A stretch of DNA of 64,000 nucleotides from Cordilura impudica. Its lineage: Eukaryota; Arthropoda; Insecta; Diptera; Scathophagidae. This document shows, piece by piece, positions 1 through 12,713 of this stretch. The stretch covers positions 1-64,000 of the forward strand of contig CAVMKG010000261.1 in assembly GCA_963682025.1 (NCBI GenBank), in the 5' to 3' direction. The notes under the pieces were generated by a model. The model was not told where the DNA came from. It made no database searches and was given only the letters and a program-made list of their open reading frames with translations. The stretch's first letter is position 1, and every line of letters starts with the position of its first letter. The position numbers and the translations under genes are program-made.

Positions 1-504
1 AAATGTTTGATAGCATGATAGGACGTATGTGTGTTTGTGTTAGTATGAATGAAGTTTGTTAGCTTATGGTGGGAAACATTGGGTATCGATGTAGTCAACT
101 GCAAACGGATGTTCATAAATTTAAACGGAATTAAGGCATCCGTTATGCTTTCCGACCTTTGCTAACTTTAATTTCTGTTCCCCTTTAGTATTGTTATTTG
201 CCACATTCATGTTTTAAATATAAATTCTAGCTTTCGTTTGAAAATACGCCTATATTACTCTTTAACTCTATATCAGCATGAGTTACAGAGTTGCTTGAGT
301 TACTTTAAGTAAAAGATTCGCTTTTTATTTTCACTAGAGTAAAACTGTCTGATAATAGAGAAATTCTAAAAGCTTTGGGTTATTGCAATACCGTGTTCTA
401 TGAAGAGCATAGAACATTCCGATTTATGTTGTTAAAGACATACTGTCATTATACCCTATACCACTATGTGCTCACTAGGGTGATTTCAAGACGTGCAGGC
501 CGGA
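1..504. other. AT-rich sequence without a recognised gene
   Basis: No convincing open frame. A short piece at about 453-475 matches the reverse complement of the 3' end of interspersed family B (ATACCCTATACCACTATGTG), so at least part of this edge is repeat-derived. Nothing else was recognised. Confidence 0.5.
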
Positions 505-1577
505 TTATTGTGACACTGGATCTAAAACTTTAGTACACAAAATTTGAGTCGAATCGGATAATGCTTTCTGGACGCTCATTGAGTTCAAAGTTAAAATATG
601 AATTTATATATAAAAATTATCAAAAAAAAATAATTTTTCACACACACACAGAAAAAAATCGCCAACCGAATTGTTCTAAATTTTAACAACTCCATTTTTC
701 GATTGTATCAACAGAGTTTTTATAGCAACTAACCATTTTCTATTGTGGTAAAATATTTACTGTTAATACAATAGAAATGTAATTCTAATCAACTCAAAAT
801 TCGGTTATTATCTTCATCGCAATTCAGTTGGCAATAAACTTGGTAGCCACAACAAATCTGTTTTCTGTGTGCAAAAATGTTGATATTAGTAATTGCGTTT
901 CAATTAAATTAATTAATAAACCATAATCTAGAGTAAATTATCTTTCTAATAAAACAACAAAATCTATTTATGGTTGAAAAACAGCCAAGTTATATCAAGT
1001 TCCCCAGGCAATAAATGAGCCGCAGACCACTTGATTAAGAAAATCGAGGTCACATTTTTAAAGACATTGAAATAATTTACAACAACAATATTTTTGTATT
1101 CTCATTATCTCGAAATGATCTTGTGCAAAGTAATTTACATTTCGTCTAATACTATGCCGTTCTAAATTAATGTCAAAACGGTACATATTTTTTAGCACTA
1201 TTTCAAAATCTCCAATTTACTTTTTCAAAAATTTTGTTCAAGAAATTTTCCGAAATCAACGATTGGACTTTTAGGTGTTATTAGCAAAATATATGTGATT
1301 AAAAATGCCAAATGTTGTAGGTATCCTATTCGTAATTTGTCGAGGGCAGCGTTTTTATTTCAGCGGATTTGAAGAAAAATTTGATTTTTCATACTTTTTC
1401 AACTGTTAGGCTACATCTTTTTGCCGTTTTCATATTTCAAATATCTTTTGGCAAAATATCATACTACTTGATTTAAGTTTAAATTGAAACACTATAAACT
1501 GTCCCCATTTAAGTTCAAAAGTCAAATTTAAGAATATTTACATTTTTTTTTAAATTAACATATCGAAATAATATATA
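505..1577 (+). repeat. Left arm of a ~0.85-kb imperfect inverted repeat
   Basis: Read as reverse complement, this arm aligns along its length with 2632-3506. Shared landmarks in order are ACACTGGATCT, TTCTGGACGC, GTTCCCCAGGCAATAAATG, CCACTTGATTAAGAAAATCG, GAGGGCAGCGTTTT and CAGCGGATTTGAAGAA. The arm carries one extra block at 645-871, absent from the partner, which is annotated separately. No coding capacity was recognised. Seen directly by reading the two strands against each other; identity was not computed. Confidence 0.9.
645..871. mobile_element. MITE-like insertion in the left inverted-repeat arm
   Basis: About 227 bp present in the left arm but missing at the matching point of the right arm. 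It begins CACACAGAAAA and ends TTTTCTGTGTG, an 11-bp perfect terminal inverted repeat. A dinucleotide CA flanks both ends and could be the target duplication, although the left flank is a short CA run so the exact edge is uncertain. There is no coding capacity. Most likely a non-autonomous DNA transposon of unknown superfamily. Confidence 0.7.
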
Positions 1578-1795
1578 CTAGCAGATTCCAGACCTCGAAG
1601 GTCGAGCGCAAATTCTAGGAAATTTTATTTTTTATTAAATAAAGACCCTTAAGGTATGCTACTCAATTATAGCCAATTCACAAATCAACACAAAAAAACA
1701 AAATTATTTTTATTACAAACACATTAACAAATTTAATAAACGGACACATAGAATGTATAATTTTATGTATGTGTTAGTAGCAACTTCAAACGCAC
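1578..1795 (-). mobile_element. Helitron-like element H1, 3' part only
   Basis: On the minus strand it ends in CTAG, preceded by a short CTCG...CGAG hairpin and the GAATCTGCTAG terminus shared by all copies. The 5' half (TCTATAATATTAATAGG and onward) is missing. It abuts the inner end of the left inverted-repeat arm. Confidence 0.8.
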
Positions 1796-1796
1796 T

Positions 1797-1883
1797 GGTT
1801 AATTTCAGAAAATATATCTAGGTTATTATTTTTTAGAATTATTAAAATATTATCAACAACATTTGTCGAAATCTTTCCACAAA
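1797..1883 (+). repeat. Direct repeat unit, partner at about 2545-2631
   Basis: The stretch from GGTTAAT through ATTATTTTTTAGA to CCTTCCACAAA or CTTTCCACAAA recurs in the same orientation at 2545-2631. In the right-hand copy it is continuous with the inverted-repeat arm, so the centre of the palindrome has been partly duplicated. Confidence 0.8.
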
Positions 1884-2279
1884 TCTATAATATTAATATG
1901 CTAGGCGATTTCTTGTGACTGATGTTTTGTTCTACCGATTTATCCCACTTTTGACCAAACGTATATTAATTGAAAGCTATTTCTTTGTAGCCGATTGGCA
2001 GATTTACAGATTTTTAAATTTTTTCCTTAATTTTGCTTAAATTGCATTTAAAGTTGCTACTAACACATACATAATATTATACAATGCTATGTGTCCGTTT
2101 ATTAAATTTTTTAATGTGTTTGTAATAAAAATCATTTTGTTTTTTTGTGTTGATTTCTGAATTGTAATTCATAATTGATTCATAATAATTGATTAGCATA
2201 ATTTTAGGGTCTTTATTTAATGAAAAAAATAAAATTTCCTAGATTTTGCGCTCGAATTTCGAGGGCTGGAATCTGCTAG
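1884..2279 (+). mobile_element. Helitron-like element H2, end-to-end copy
   Basis: Starts TCTATAATATTAATATGC after a host A and ends GGAATCTGCTAG before a host T. That is the A|TC...CTAG|T arrangement of Helitrons, with no target duplication. A palindrome (CTCGAATTTCGAG) lies about 13 bases before the terminal CTAG, as expected for the Helitron 3' hairpin. At about 396 bp it has no Rep/helicase coding and is non-autonomous. Confidence 0.85.
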
Positions 2280-2631
2280 TTTATTTTAAAGACCTGAAAG
2301 TATTTGTCGATTGATTTGTTACAATAGAGTATCTATTAAGAAACATTCATACTAGTCGTATATCATATCAAAATTAATATTATATTTGACAGTTATATCA
2401 GAGAACAGTTTGAAATCAAAAATTAATATTGCTGTCAAATGTAGATAGCACTTTTTGAATATAAGCTCTCGATATACTTTTATATGAATATAATAATTCT
2501 AAAAAAAAAAAAAAAAAAAACTAGGACACATTTTGAGTACCCCACGGGTTAATGTCGGAAAATAAGTCCAGAATATTATTTTTTAGATTTATTAAAATAT
2601 TATCTAAAATGTTTATCGAAATCCTTCCACA
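2280..2631. other. AT-rich linker with a poly(A) run
   Basis: Contains a run of about 20 A at 2502-2520 and then the second copy of the direct repeat unit (2545-2631). No gene seen. Confidence 0.5.
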
Positions 2632-3506
2632 AATATTTATTATTTCGATATTTTGTTTAAAAGAAATGTAAATCTCTCTAAATTTGACCTTTGACCTCAA
2701 AAGAGGGACGGACAGTTTGTAGTGTTTCACTTTAGCCTTAATTTGCAAGATTGATAACTTATGTCAAGTAGTATAATATTTTGACAAAAGATATTTGAAG
2801 TATGGAAACATCAAAAAGAGGTAGACTAAAAGTTGAAAAAGTTGAAAAAGTATGAAACATTCTTCTTCAAATCCGCTGAAATTAAAACGCTGCCCTCGCG
2901 AAATTAAAAACAGGACGCCTACAATATTTAACATTTTTAATCACATATATTTTTTTAATAAGACCTTAAAGTCCAATTATTGAGTTCGGTAAATTTCTTG
3001 AACAAAATTTTTGAAAAAGAAAAAATTGGAGTTTTTGTAATAGTGCTAAAAAATACGTACCGATTTGAGATTAATTTAGAACAGCATAATAATAGACGAG
3101 ATGCAAAATACTTTATATAAGATCATTTCGGGATCAGGGGAATGCAAAAATATTATTGTTGTAAATTATTTCAATGTCTTTAAAAATGTGAGCTCGATTT
3201 TCTTAATCAAGTGGTCTTCGGCGCATTTATTGCCTGGGGAACTTGATACAACTTGGCTGTTCTTCAACCGATAATAGATTTTGTTGTTTTATTAGAAAGA
3301 TAATTTACTGTAGATTATGGTTTATTTATTAATTTAATTAAACCGCACTTACTAGAATCAAAATTTTTGTGAAAAATAATTTTTTTTTTATCATTTTTAT
3401 ATATAAATTCATATTTGAACTTTGAACTCAATGCGCGTCCAGAAAACATTGTCCGGTTTGGCTCAAATTTTGTGCACTAAAGTTTAAGATCCAGTGTATT
3501 ACGATA
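2632..3506 (-). repeat. Right arm of the ~0.85-kb imperfect inverted repeat
   Basis: Reverse complement of 505-1577 minus its MITE. It ends in AGATCCAGTGTATTACG, the mirror of the left arm's beginning. The AT-rich tandem array starts directly at its outer end. Confidence 0.9.
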
Positions 3507-5429
3507 AAAAAAGTACATTCTCTTAAAGAGGATCTTTCATTAAATATTTACAATTTCTTGAAAATGTACCTTTTCTTAAAAAGTAAGTTTTCTTAAAAAG
3601 TACTTTTTGGCAGAAACTTCCCTTATTTACTTTTTTGTAAAAGGTACCTTTTCTTAAAAAACTCATTTTCTAAAAAAGCATATTTTTTTTTGAAAAAGAA
3701 ACATACATTATTTTTAGCAAATCCTTTTTCTTAACATATTACTTTTTCTAAAGAAGTACCCTCTCTTAGAAAATGTACTTTTCTTAAAATAGTGCGTTTT
3801 ATTAAAAAAGTACGTTTTTTGAAAAAACCCTTTCTTGAAGAAATACCTTTCCTTATAAGAGTAACTAGTCTTAGTTACATAACTTTTTTTTAAAAAAATA
3901 CTTTTTCTAAAAAGTAAATTTTTTAAAACTGTAAATTTTCTTTAAAAAAGATCTTTCCTTAAAAAGTAACTTTTCACAAAAAGGTACTATTTTTAAGAAA
4001 GTACTCGTATCATTTCATAAAATGTATTTATCTTAAAAAAATATTTTTTCTAAAGGCATAACTTTTCCTGAAATAGTGCATTCACCTAAAAGAGTATCCT
4101 TTCTTAAAATTGCCATATCTTAAAAAAGTGCCTTTGCTTAAAAAAATTCGTAAAAAGTATGTTTTTCTAAGAAGGGCCGTTTTTAAAGAAAAGTGCATTT
4201 CGTAATAAGTACATTTCCGAAAAAAGTACCTTCTCTTAAATAAGTACCTTTTCTCAGTAAATTTAGCTCTTCTAAACAAGTACCCTTTCTTAAAGAAGTA
4301 CCCTTTGCTAAAAACTAATCTTATAAAGTAAATAAGTAAATTTTGTATAAAATGCCGTACTTATTGTTAAAAAATCTTCTTTTATTAAAAAAGTGAATTT
4401 TACTAAAAAGTAATTTTTACTAAAAAAGTACCTTTTCTGAAAAAAATATCTTTTCTTAAAGTAGTAACTTTTCTTAAAAAACTACCTTTTCTAAAAAGTA
4501 CCGTTTCCTAATATCGTAACTTTTCTTAAAAAAGATCTTTCCTTAAAAATGTGTAATTATTAAAAGTTACGTTTTCTTTAAAAAGTAACATTACGCAAAA
4601 AGTAACCTTTCTTAGTAAAGGTACTTTAATTAGTACCATTTCTTAAAAAAAAGTACCTCTTCTTTTATAAGTAAATCTTCTTAAAAGAGTATCTGTCCCT
4701 TAAAAATAAAATTGCCAAAAAAAAGTGTATTTTCTTAAAGAGTAACTTTTCTTAAAAAATTCCTTTTCTTAAGAAAGTCTGTTTTAAAAAAAGTACATTT
4801 TCTTAAATGAGTAAATTATCTTAAGAAAGACCCTTTTCTTAAAACATTACCTTTCTATAGAGTAACTTGTCTTAAATACGTTACTTTTGTTAAAAAACTA
4901 CTTTTTTAAAAAAGTGCATTTTTTAAAACTGTAAATGTTCTTAAAAAAGATCTTTCGTTAAAAATGTAGGATATCTTAAAAAGGTAAGTTTTCTTAAAAA
5001 AGTACCTTTTCACAAAAAAGTACTATTCTTAAGAAAGTATCATTTCATAAAATAGTATTTTTTTTTAAAAAAGTACCTTATTTAAAAAGAATAACTTTTC
5101 CTGAACAAGTACATTTACCTAAAAAAGCAACCTTCCTTAAAAAGAACCATATCTTAAAAAAGTACATATGCTCAAAAAAATCTTAAAAAGCACTCTTCAT
5201 AAAGAAGCACATTTTCTAAATATGTACCTTTATTAAAAAGTACCTTCTCTTAAATATGTAAGTACCTCTCCTTAAAAAATTTACCTTTTCTAACCAAGTA
5301 TCTTTTCTTAGAAAATTATCTTTTCTTAAAGAAGTACCCTTTGTTAGAAACTGACTTTATCTAAATAAGTAATTTTTTTTATAAAATGGCGAACATTTTA
5401 TTAAAAAAATCATCTTGTATTTAAAGATT
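3507..5429. repeat. Degenerate AT-rich tandem array
   Basis: Irregular recurrence of a unit close to TTTTCTTAAAAAAGTACC, with spacing of about 16-20 bases and many substitutions. The GTAC core flanked by A and T runs makes the unit nearly palindromic, so long open frames appear on both strands by chance. It grades into the clean 17-bp array and is probably an older, diverged part of the same array. Confidence 0.85.
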
Positions 5430-7860
5430 GTATTTTATTAAAAAGTACCTTTTATTAAAAAGTACCTTTTATTAAAAAGTACCTTTTATTAAAAAGTACC
5501 TTTTATTAAAAAGTACCTTTTATTAAAAAGTACCTTTTATTAAAAAGTACCTTTTATTAAAAAGTACCTTTTATTAAAAAGTACCTTTTATTAAAAAGTA
5601 CCTTTTATTAAAAAGTACCTTTTATTAAAAAGTAATTTTTATTAAAAAGTACCTTTTATTAAAAATTACCTTTTATTAAAAAGTACCTTTTATTAAAAAG
5701 TACCTTTTATTAAAAAGTACCTTTTATTAAAAAGTACCTTTTATTAAAAAGTACCTTTTATTAAAAAGTACCTTTTATTAAAAAGTACCTTTTATTAAAA
5801 AGTACCCTTTATTAAAAAGTACCTTTTATTAGAAAGTACCTTTTATTAAAAAGTACCTTTTATTTAAAAGTACCTTTTATTAAAAAGTATTTATTATTAT
5901 TTATTTATTAAAAAGTACCTTTTATTACAAAAGAACCTTTTATTAAAAAGTACCTTCTATTAAAAAGTACCTTTTATTAAAAAGTACCTTTTATTAAAAA
6001 GTACCTTTTATTAAAAAGTGCCTTTTATTAAGAAGTACCTTTTATTAAAAAGTACCTTTTATTAAAAAGTACCTTTTATTAAAAAGTACCTTTTATTAAA
6101 AAGTACCTTTTATTAAAAAGTACCTTTTATTGAAAAGTACCTTTTTTAAAAAGTACCTTTTATTAAAAAGTACCTTTTATTAAAAAGTACCTTTTATTAA
6201 AAAGTACCTTTTATTATTTATTTATTAAAAAGTACCTTTTATTAAAAAGTACCTTTTATTAAAAAGTACCTTTTATTAAAAAGTACCTTTTAATACAAAA
6301 GAACCTTTTATTAAATAGACCTTTTATTAAAACGTACCTTTTATTAAAAAGTACCTTTTATTTAAAAGTACTTTTTATTAAAAAGTTCCTTTTATTATTT
6401 ATTTATTAAAAAGTACCTTTTTATTAAAAAGTACCTTTTATTAAAAAGTACCTTTTTTTTACAAAAGAACCTTTTATTAAATAGTACCTTTTATTAAAAA
6501 ATACCTTTTATTAAAAAGTACCTTTTATTAAAAAGTACCATTTATTAAAAAGTACCTTTTATTAAAAATTACCTTTTATTAAACAGTACCTTTTATTAAA
6601 CAGTACCTTTTATTAAAAAGAACCTTTTATTAAAAAGTACCTTTTATTAAAAAGTACCTTTTATTAAAAAGTACCTTTTATTAAAAAATACCTTTTATTA
6701 AAAAGTACCTTTTATTAAAAAATACCTTTTATTAAAAAGTACCTTTTATTAAAAAGTACCTTTTATTAAAAAGTACCTTTTATTAAAAAGTACCTTTTAT
6801 TAAAAACTACCTTTTATTAAAAAGTACCTTTTATTAAAAAGTACCTTTTATTATTTATTTATTAAAAAGTACCTTTTATTATTTATTTATTAAAAAGTAC
6901 CTTTTATTAAAAAGTACCTTTTATTAAAAAGTACCTTTTATTAAAAAGTACCTTTTATTAAAAAGTACCTTTTATTAAAAAGTACCTTTTATTAAAAAGT
7001 ACCTTTTATTACAAAAGAACCTTTTATTAAAAAGTACCTTTTATTAAAAAGTACCTTTTATTAAAAAGTACCTTTTATTAAAAAGTACCTTTTATTAAAA
7101 AGTACCTTTTATTAAAAAGTACCTTTTATTAAAAAGTACCTTTTATTTAAAAGTACTTTTTATTAAAAAGTACCTTTTATTATTTATTTATTAAAAAGTA
7201 CCTTTTAATAAAAAGTACCTTTTTTTTACAAAAGAACCTTTTATTAAATAGTACCTTTTATTAAAAAGTACCTTTTATTAGAAAGTACCTTTTATTAAAA
7301 AGTACCTTTTATTAAAAAGTACCTTTTATTAAAAAGTACCTTTTATTAAAAAGTACCTTTTATTAAACAGTACCTTTTATTAAACAGTACCTTTTATTAA
7401 AAAGTACCTTCTATAAAAAAGTACCTTTTATTAAAAAGTACCTTTTATTAAAAAGTACTTTTTATTAAAAAGTACTTTTTATTAAAAAGTACCTTTTATT
7501 AAAAAGTACCTTTTATTAAAAAGTACCTTTTATTAAAAAGTACCTTTTATTAAAAAGTACCTTTTATTAAAAAGTAACTTTTAATAAAAAGTACCTTTTA
7601 TTAAAAAGTACCTTTTATTAAAAAGTACCTTTTATTAAAAAGTACCTTTTATTAAAAAGTACATTTTATTAAAAAGTACCTTCTATTAAAAAGTACCTTC
7701 TATTAAAAAGTACCTTTTATTAAAAAGTACCTTTTATTAAAAAGTACCTTCTATTAAAAAGTACCTTTTATTAAAAAGTACCTTTTATTAAAAAGTACCT
7801 TTTATTATTTATTTATTAAAAAGTACCTTTTATTACAAAAGAATCTTTTTTTAAGAAAGT
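5430..7860 (+). repeat. 17-bp satellite, roughly 140 units
   Basis: Near-homogeneous tandem array of CTTTTATTAAAAAGTAC, period 17. Most units are identical or differ by one base. A variant with an ATTATTTATTTATT insertion recurs near 5893, 6210, 6394, 6850, 6870, 7178 and 7803, and often a later unit in the same stretch reads ACAAAAGAACC. The paired markers suggest that multi-unit blocks were amplified together, giving a higher-order structure. No coding. Confidence 0.97.
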
Positions 7861-8154
7861 AACTTTTGTAGCTGAACCGATACATGGGCAATTTAGCAAT
7901 TTAACTTGTTTTGTGCTGAAAAATTTATCTAAAAATCTAAGAATTTTCTAATTTAGAAAATTATTTTTGTATAAAAATAATATACATATACTCCATTCAA
8001 AAACGTGTTTCGGAATATGGCTTTATGTGTTTTTTTTCTTAATAATATCTGAGCTGGAGAATTTACTGTTTTGATTATTTTTTTGGAGGAAAGAAGGAAT
8101 CGCAGAAACTGAGAATTGTTGTGCGAAGAAATTTGTCTCACAATCAAGAAACGA

Positions 8155-8948
8155 AACAAGTAAGAAATTATAGTCAGTATAGAGCCACTATACGATACCC
8201 TATACCATGGTTTAGAGCCCCTATCTCTTCGGTCCAACTAATTCGATATCGAAAATAAGCACAAACCAAATTTGAGTGGCAATGTTATTAATTGTTTTGG
8301 CTGCAGATATGAAAAAGTTTATATCGGATGCTATATTTATTTCGAGACTAGGACGAAATGTGGACCGATCCTGACCATATATGGTAAACTCACTTATATT
8401 TTAAAAAAATATACACAAACCAAATTTGAGAAAAATCTGTGCAATATTTTTGTTTTTTGATAGATTTAAGTGAAGATCGGGAAGCAGCTCTATATGGGGC
8501 CTATGATTAAGAATTGTTCTATAGGCGTTATTTTTGAACTACTGATTAATGGATATAATAAACATATACAAACCCAATTTGACTGAATTCTATAATTTGG
8601 ATCTTATGGCAATTTATGACGATTTCGTAGGGGTTATTTGTATGGGGACTAGGTCTGAGCATGGACCAAATTTCTCCAATTTCAACAGCTTTCATCCCAC
8701 GGCCGATAAAAGCTTATGTACCAAATTTCATCAAAATACATTCCTACTTGCGACCTGTAGTTTGATTACAAGGTTTACATGGACACACAGACGGACGGAC
8801 GGACGGACATCGCTAAATCGACTCAGAAAGTGATACTGAATCGATGGGTGTAATTAGAGATGGGTCTAGGTCAAATATTTTTGGTTGTTACAAGCAGCAG
8901 CACAAAGTCATTATACCCAAACCACATGGTGGTATAGGGTTTAAAAAT
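8155..8948 (+). mobile_element. Interspersed family B, copy B1
   Basis: Full-length style copy of a ~0.8-kb family. It starts AACAAGTAAGAAA, continues through ATACCCTATACCATG, then a body with ATGGGGACTAGGTC-type motifs. A GACGGACGGACGGAC tract (GTCY on the other strand) follows, and it ends CATGGTGGTATAGGG. The ends of the body are inverted repeats of each other. The family resembles dipteran mini-me-type elements in carrying a built-in GTCY microsatellite. Open frames of 60-95 codons recur between copies but look fortuitous. Confidence 0.8.
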
Positions 8949-10611
8949 AGTTGCACTAATTTTGTAGAGAAATGTTTCGCAATATCAATCCAGGATTTTT
9001 ATTATTTTTATCGGAATCAGAGAATTTTGCTAGAAAACAATTCTTATAGTACATTTTTTCACTTTAAGTGTTAAGGGTTCAATAACTTTTAATGGTTTTT
9101 TCGCTTTACCATTTGTTTTCAACTAAATACTCTATTTTAAAAATCTACTGTCTAAACAAATAATAAAATTTATGAGCGTTTATTTAAAAATCTTAAAACA
9201 TACAAACAAATTTGGTTTAATTTAGAAAGACATGAAAAGTGTGCTTAAATTGTCAAATACTTAAAACATTTGTGGCTGCAACTTAGTTGTACTTTTAAAT
9301 ACTTTTGTAAGCCTTAGGATACTCTCTTTTTTTCCAATTAAAAGTCCTTAATATTTCAAATTGCCTTTATCAACAGAAAGTAATGGACACGTATAAAAAT
9401 AGTATCATTTTCTACTTTTAAAAGCATCAAAATCCATGCAAACTTAAGTTAGAGTTTTATTTGTTCATGATTTGAGAAAAAGACGAAAAAAAAATTGCCC
9501 ACAACAACCAGTAGAAATGTATTGTTAATTTTAATTTTTTTTTGTCCTGTACAGAAACATATTTTCCTTAACATTACTCGACATGCATACGTATGTATGT
9601 AAACTATGCAAGCTTGTTGGAAAAATAGTTGATGTTCTAGTTTTTTTTTTTGCTGGTTTTCTATGGATTTTATTTATTTAAACAAACATTGTCATTCGAA
9701 CTTGGACATAATGATAGTTAAATCCTGTGATATTGCACATCAAATACGTATATCCTGTTTGCAATAATGATAGATGTTTTTATCTCTGTGCTTGTGGGAA
9801 GTCAATTTATATAATATTTTATATATTTGATTTGTTCGTATATTACGAGTTATATTTATTATAAATATTTGTACGGATGGAATATATAAAAATGATGGGT
9901 TTATATTTGTGGTTTAATTGGATTATTTTCAAATAAGTTAAATAAAAGTTGTATGAAATTTAAAGTTAAAACAAGTGAACAAAATCTAGTGCGTAAAAGT
10001 CGGCCATACGATACTCTTTATCACGAGTTTCGGTTGTAGTTTTAAAAATGAACAAGTAAATTAATATAAGCCAAATTTATCTTTAGACATATTAAAATAC
10101 ATATCAGATGAAATAATTAAAGGTGTGTGAAAGCAGTTTAAGGCATCTGAATTAAATATATTTTTTATATTGATATTATTTGACAAATTATGGTGGATAA
10201 CTCGACAGTGCTGGCAATGCGATCTATAAATTAGAATTTACATTCTAAACCAAATCGCACCAAGAATGTGGCTTCCAGAGGCAAAATTTGTTTTGTGGCA
10301 AACACTCAACAGGCACTCAAAATTCAATAATTTCATAATTGCGCCAGTGGTTTGATTGGAATGTTACATTATCATACTAAAAATATGAACGCACACCGCT
10401 AAATCACTTGTGGATTCTAATTTATTGGATAAAACATTAATATGAGCTACTTATAAAATAGCTACAACTTTTTAGCAAATTAATTTAGTTGAACTTTGTG
10501 ATGCATCGGATGCATTTAACCGGGGATTATACATATAAAAAAACTGAAAATTGTTTCGATTAAAATGAGAGTTTTGACGTTAGTGCCCACATTGTTGATA
10601 GCCTTATGAAC
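8949..10611. other. AT-rich sequence without a recognised gene
   Basis: No credible coding region on either strand; only short open frames of biased composition. No element of the recurring families was recognised here. Confidence 0.5.
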
Positions 10612-11393
10612 AACAAATAAGAAAATTTTAGTGGGTATAAACAGACTATGCGATACTATATACCATGTGTTTAGAGACCCTAACTGTAAGGCCCAACTAA
10701 TTTGAAAGAAAATAAGCATAAATCTAATTTGAGTGGCATTGTTATTACTTATTTTGCTTTTGAATATGAAAAAGTTCAATACGGATGCTATATGTATATG
10801 GGGACTAAGTCGCAAAATGGACCGATCCTGTCCATAATTGGTACGGTCACTTATTTTTTGCAAAGGTATATACGAACCAAATTTGAGAAAAAATCTGTGC
10901 AATATTTTCGTTGTTTGATAGATTTAAATGAAAATCGCGAATCAGCTTTATATGGGTGATTATGGCTAAGAATTTTCCTATATGGGTTTTTTTTAGAATT
11001 ACTGATTAATGGATGCAATAAACATACAAAAACCCAATTTGACCGAGATTTGTATCACAATTTTGATATTATGGCAATTAAAAGTCGATCTCATAGGTAA
11101 CATTTGTATGGGGACTAGGTCTGAACATAATCTGATTTTCACAAATTTCACTACCGTTTACCCCATGACGGATAGAAGCTTATATACTACATTTTATCAA
11201 AATATATTCATATTTGCGACCTGCAGTTTGATTACAAGGTTTACATGGACACACAGATAGACAGACCGACATTGTAAATTGATTCAGAAAGTGATTCTAA
11301 GACGATGTGTCTAGTTCAAATATTTTTGGCAGTTACAAACATCACCACAAAGTCAGTATACCCTGACCCCATGGTGGTATAGGATATAAAAAT
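10612..11393 (+). mobile_element. Interspersed family B, copy B2
   Basis: Diverged copy with the whole family order: AACAAATAAG start, TATATACCATG, body, a short GACAG/GACCG remnant of the tetranucleotide tract, then CCATGGTGGTATAGG. More substitutions than B1, B3 or B7, so probably an older insertion. Confidence 0.75.
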
Positions 11394-11469
11394 ATTGTTG
11401 TTGGAAATGTTCGTATTCATAAATTTAGCCAAGACAACATATATTTCATTGTCTAGGCTAAACGCTCAT

Positions 11470-11889
11470 TTGTAATATTAATAGTCAAGGCGATTTTTTG
11501 TTACCGATGCTAGTGTGTCAGTTTTAATCCTATTTTGACCAAACATCTCTCATTTGAAAGATATTTCTTTTTGGCTGTCCACCAGATTTACAGATTTTTA
11601 AATTATTTTGGTGTAAAATGCATGCATAAAATTATACAATGGTATGTGTGTGTCTATCAAATTTGTTAATATGTTTGTGGGTTTGTTTTCCTCATTCACA
11701 ATAATAATTTTGTTGAATTGTAAAATAATTTTGGGCATAAACCAATAACGACAATAATCGATACTTAATAAAAAGTGTTGAATTGTGAATTGGCTAAAAT
11801 TGATTAGCATACCTTTAGGGTCTTTATTAAATGAAAAAATAAAATTTCGTAAAATTTACACTCGAATTTGCAGGGCTTGGATCTGCTTG
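11470..11889 (+). mobile_element. Helitron-like element H3, diverged
   Basis: Starts TGTAATATTAATAGTC and contains the conserved GGCGATTT, ACCAGATTTACAGATTT and GATTAGCATACC landmarks. It ends CTTG instead of CTAG after a decayed hairpin (CTCGAATTTGCAG). An internal piece with AATAACGACAATAATCGAT is also found in H8. Confidence 0.75.
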
Positions 11890-12713
11890 TAATATGTAAA
11901 AGCTTAATATTTTAAATATATACAAAATTAACGTTTTCATAGCACCCATATGATTTTTTCAAAAGTAATCACGGCCTTTATCATTTGTCTCCGGACTAAC
12001 TGTCCCAATTGGATGTCCATAATGAGACTCCGTGTTTGCAGATGACCCATGGACTTCCTTTAACTTATTTTTGATTTCTTTAGGTGTTTTGTCTTCCAAG
12101 TTAAACTGTTCGAGACACAGTACGAAATTTTTTTTTTTATGATAAATTAATATGATAAATTAAAAAACTAATCGAAAACTAAACAAGATACAGAAAAAAG
12201 GGTTTTAATTTGGGACCGTCCATATTATAAAATATGGTCGCGAAATTTTCAATAGAAATTGATTCGCGTATTTGCTATTTTATTAAAATTTTGTTTTATT
12301 AAATTAAAAGTTCATAAATTATTATTTAACTAAAAAATAAATAATAATATAACTTCGCGAAAAAGTTATTGACAATAAAACTTCGATTTAAATAATAAAT
12401 TTAGTTTGTTAGATTTATAGTCATTTTTCAGACATATTGCAATTACTACTGTAATTAGTATGCAAATTTTAATATTGTTCCAATGGTGCGTGGTAAAGAA
12501 GAAGAAGAAAGCATATATTTCAAAAATTCATAACTACACTGTATTCTTAATCGGATCGGTTTCTGGCATTTCAGCCTTCATCAGCGATTTATTGAACATT
12601 GACTTGACTTTAGGTGAGTGTGTTAAAGCGCTGCCCTCCGCACCAGTGTGCAGAGGGTATGAAACAGCTAATTTTTAGTGCCACAGAGCTTTAAACCAAG
12701 ATAATGCAAAGAA
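11890..12713. other. AT-rich stretch with one weak open frame
   Basis: A 72-codon plus-strand frame at 12460-12678 includes a less AT-rich stretch around 12545-12660. It contains GGTGAGTG, a sequence that would fit a splice donor. No family was recognised and no partner exon is visible, so it is not called as a gene. Confidence 0.3.

Noticed and set aside
5430..7860. CRISPR-like regular array
   Set aside because: Units are contiguous 17-mers with no unique spacers, and the context is eukaryotic. It is a satellite.
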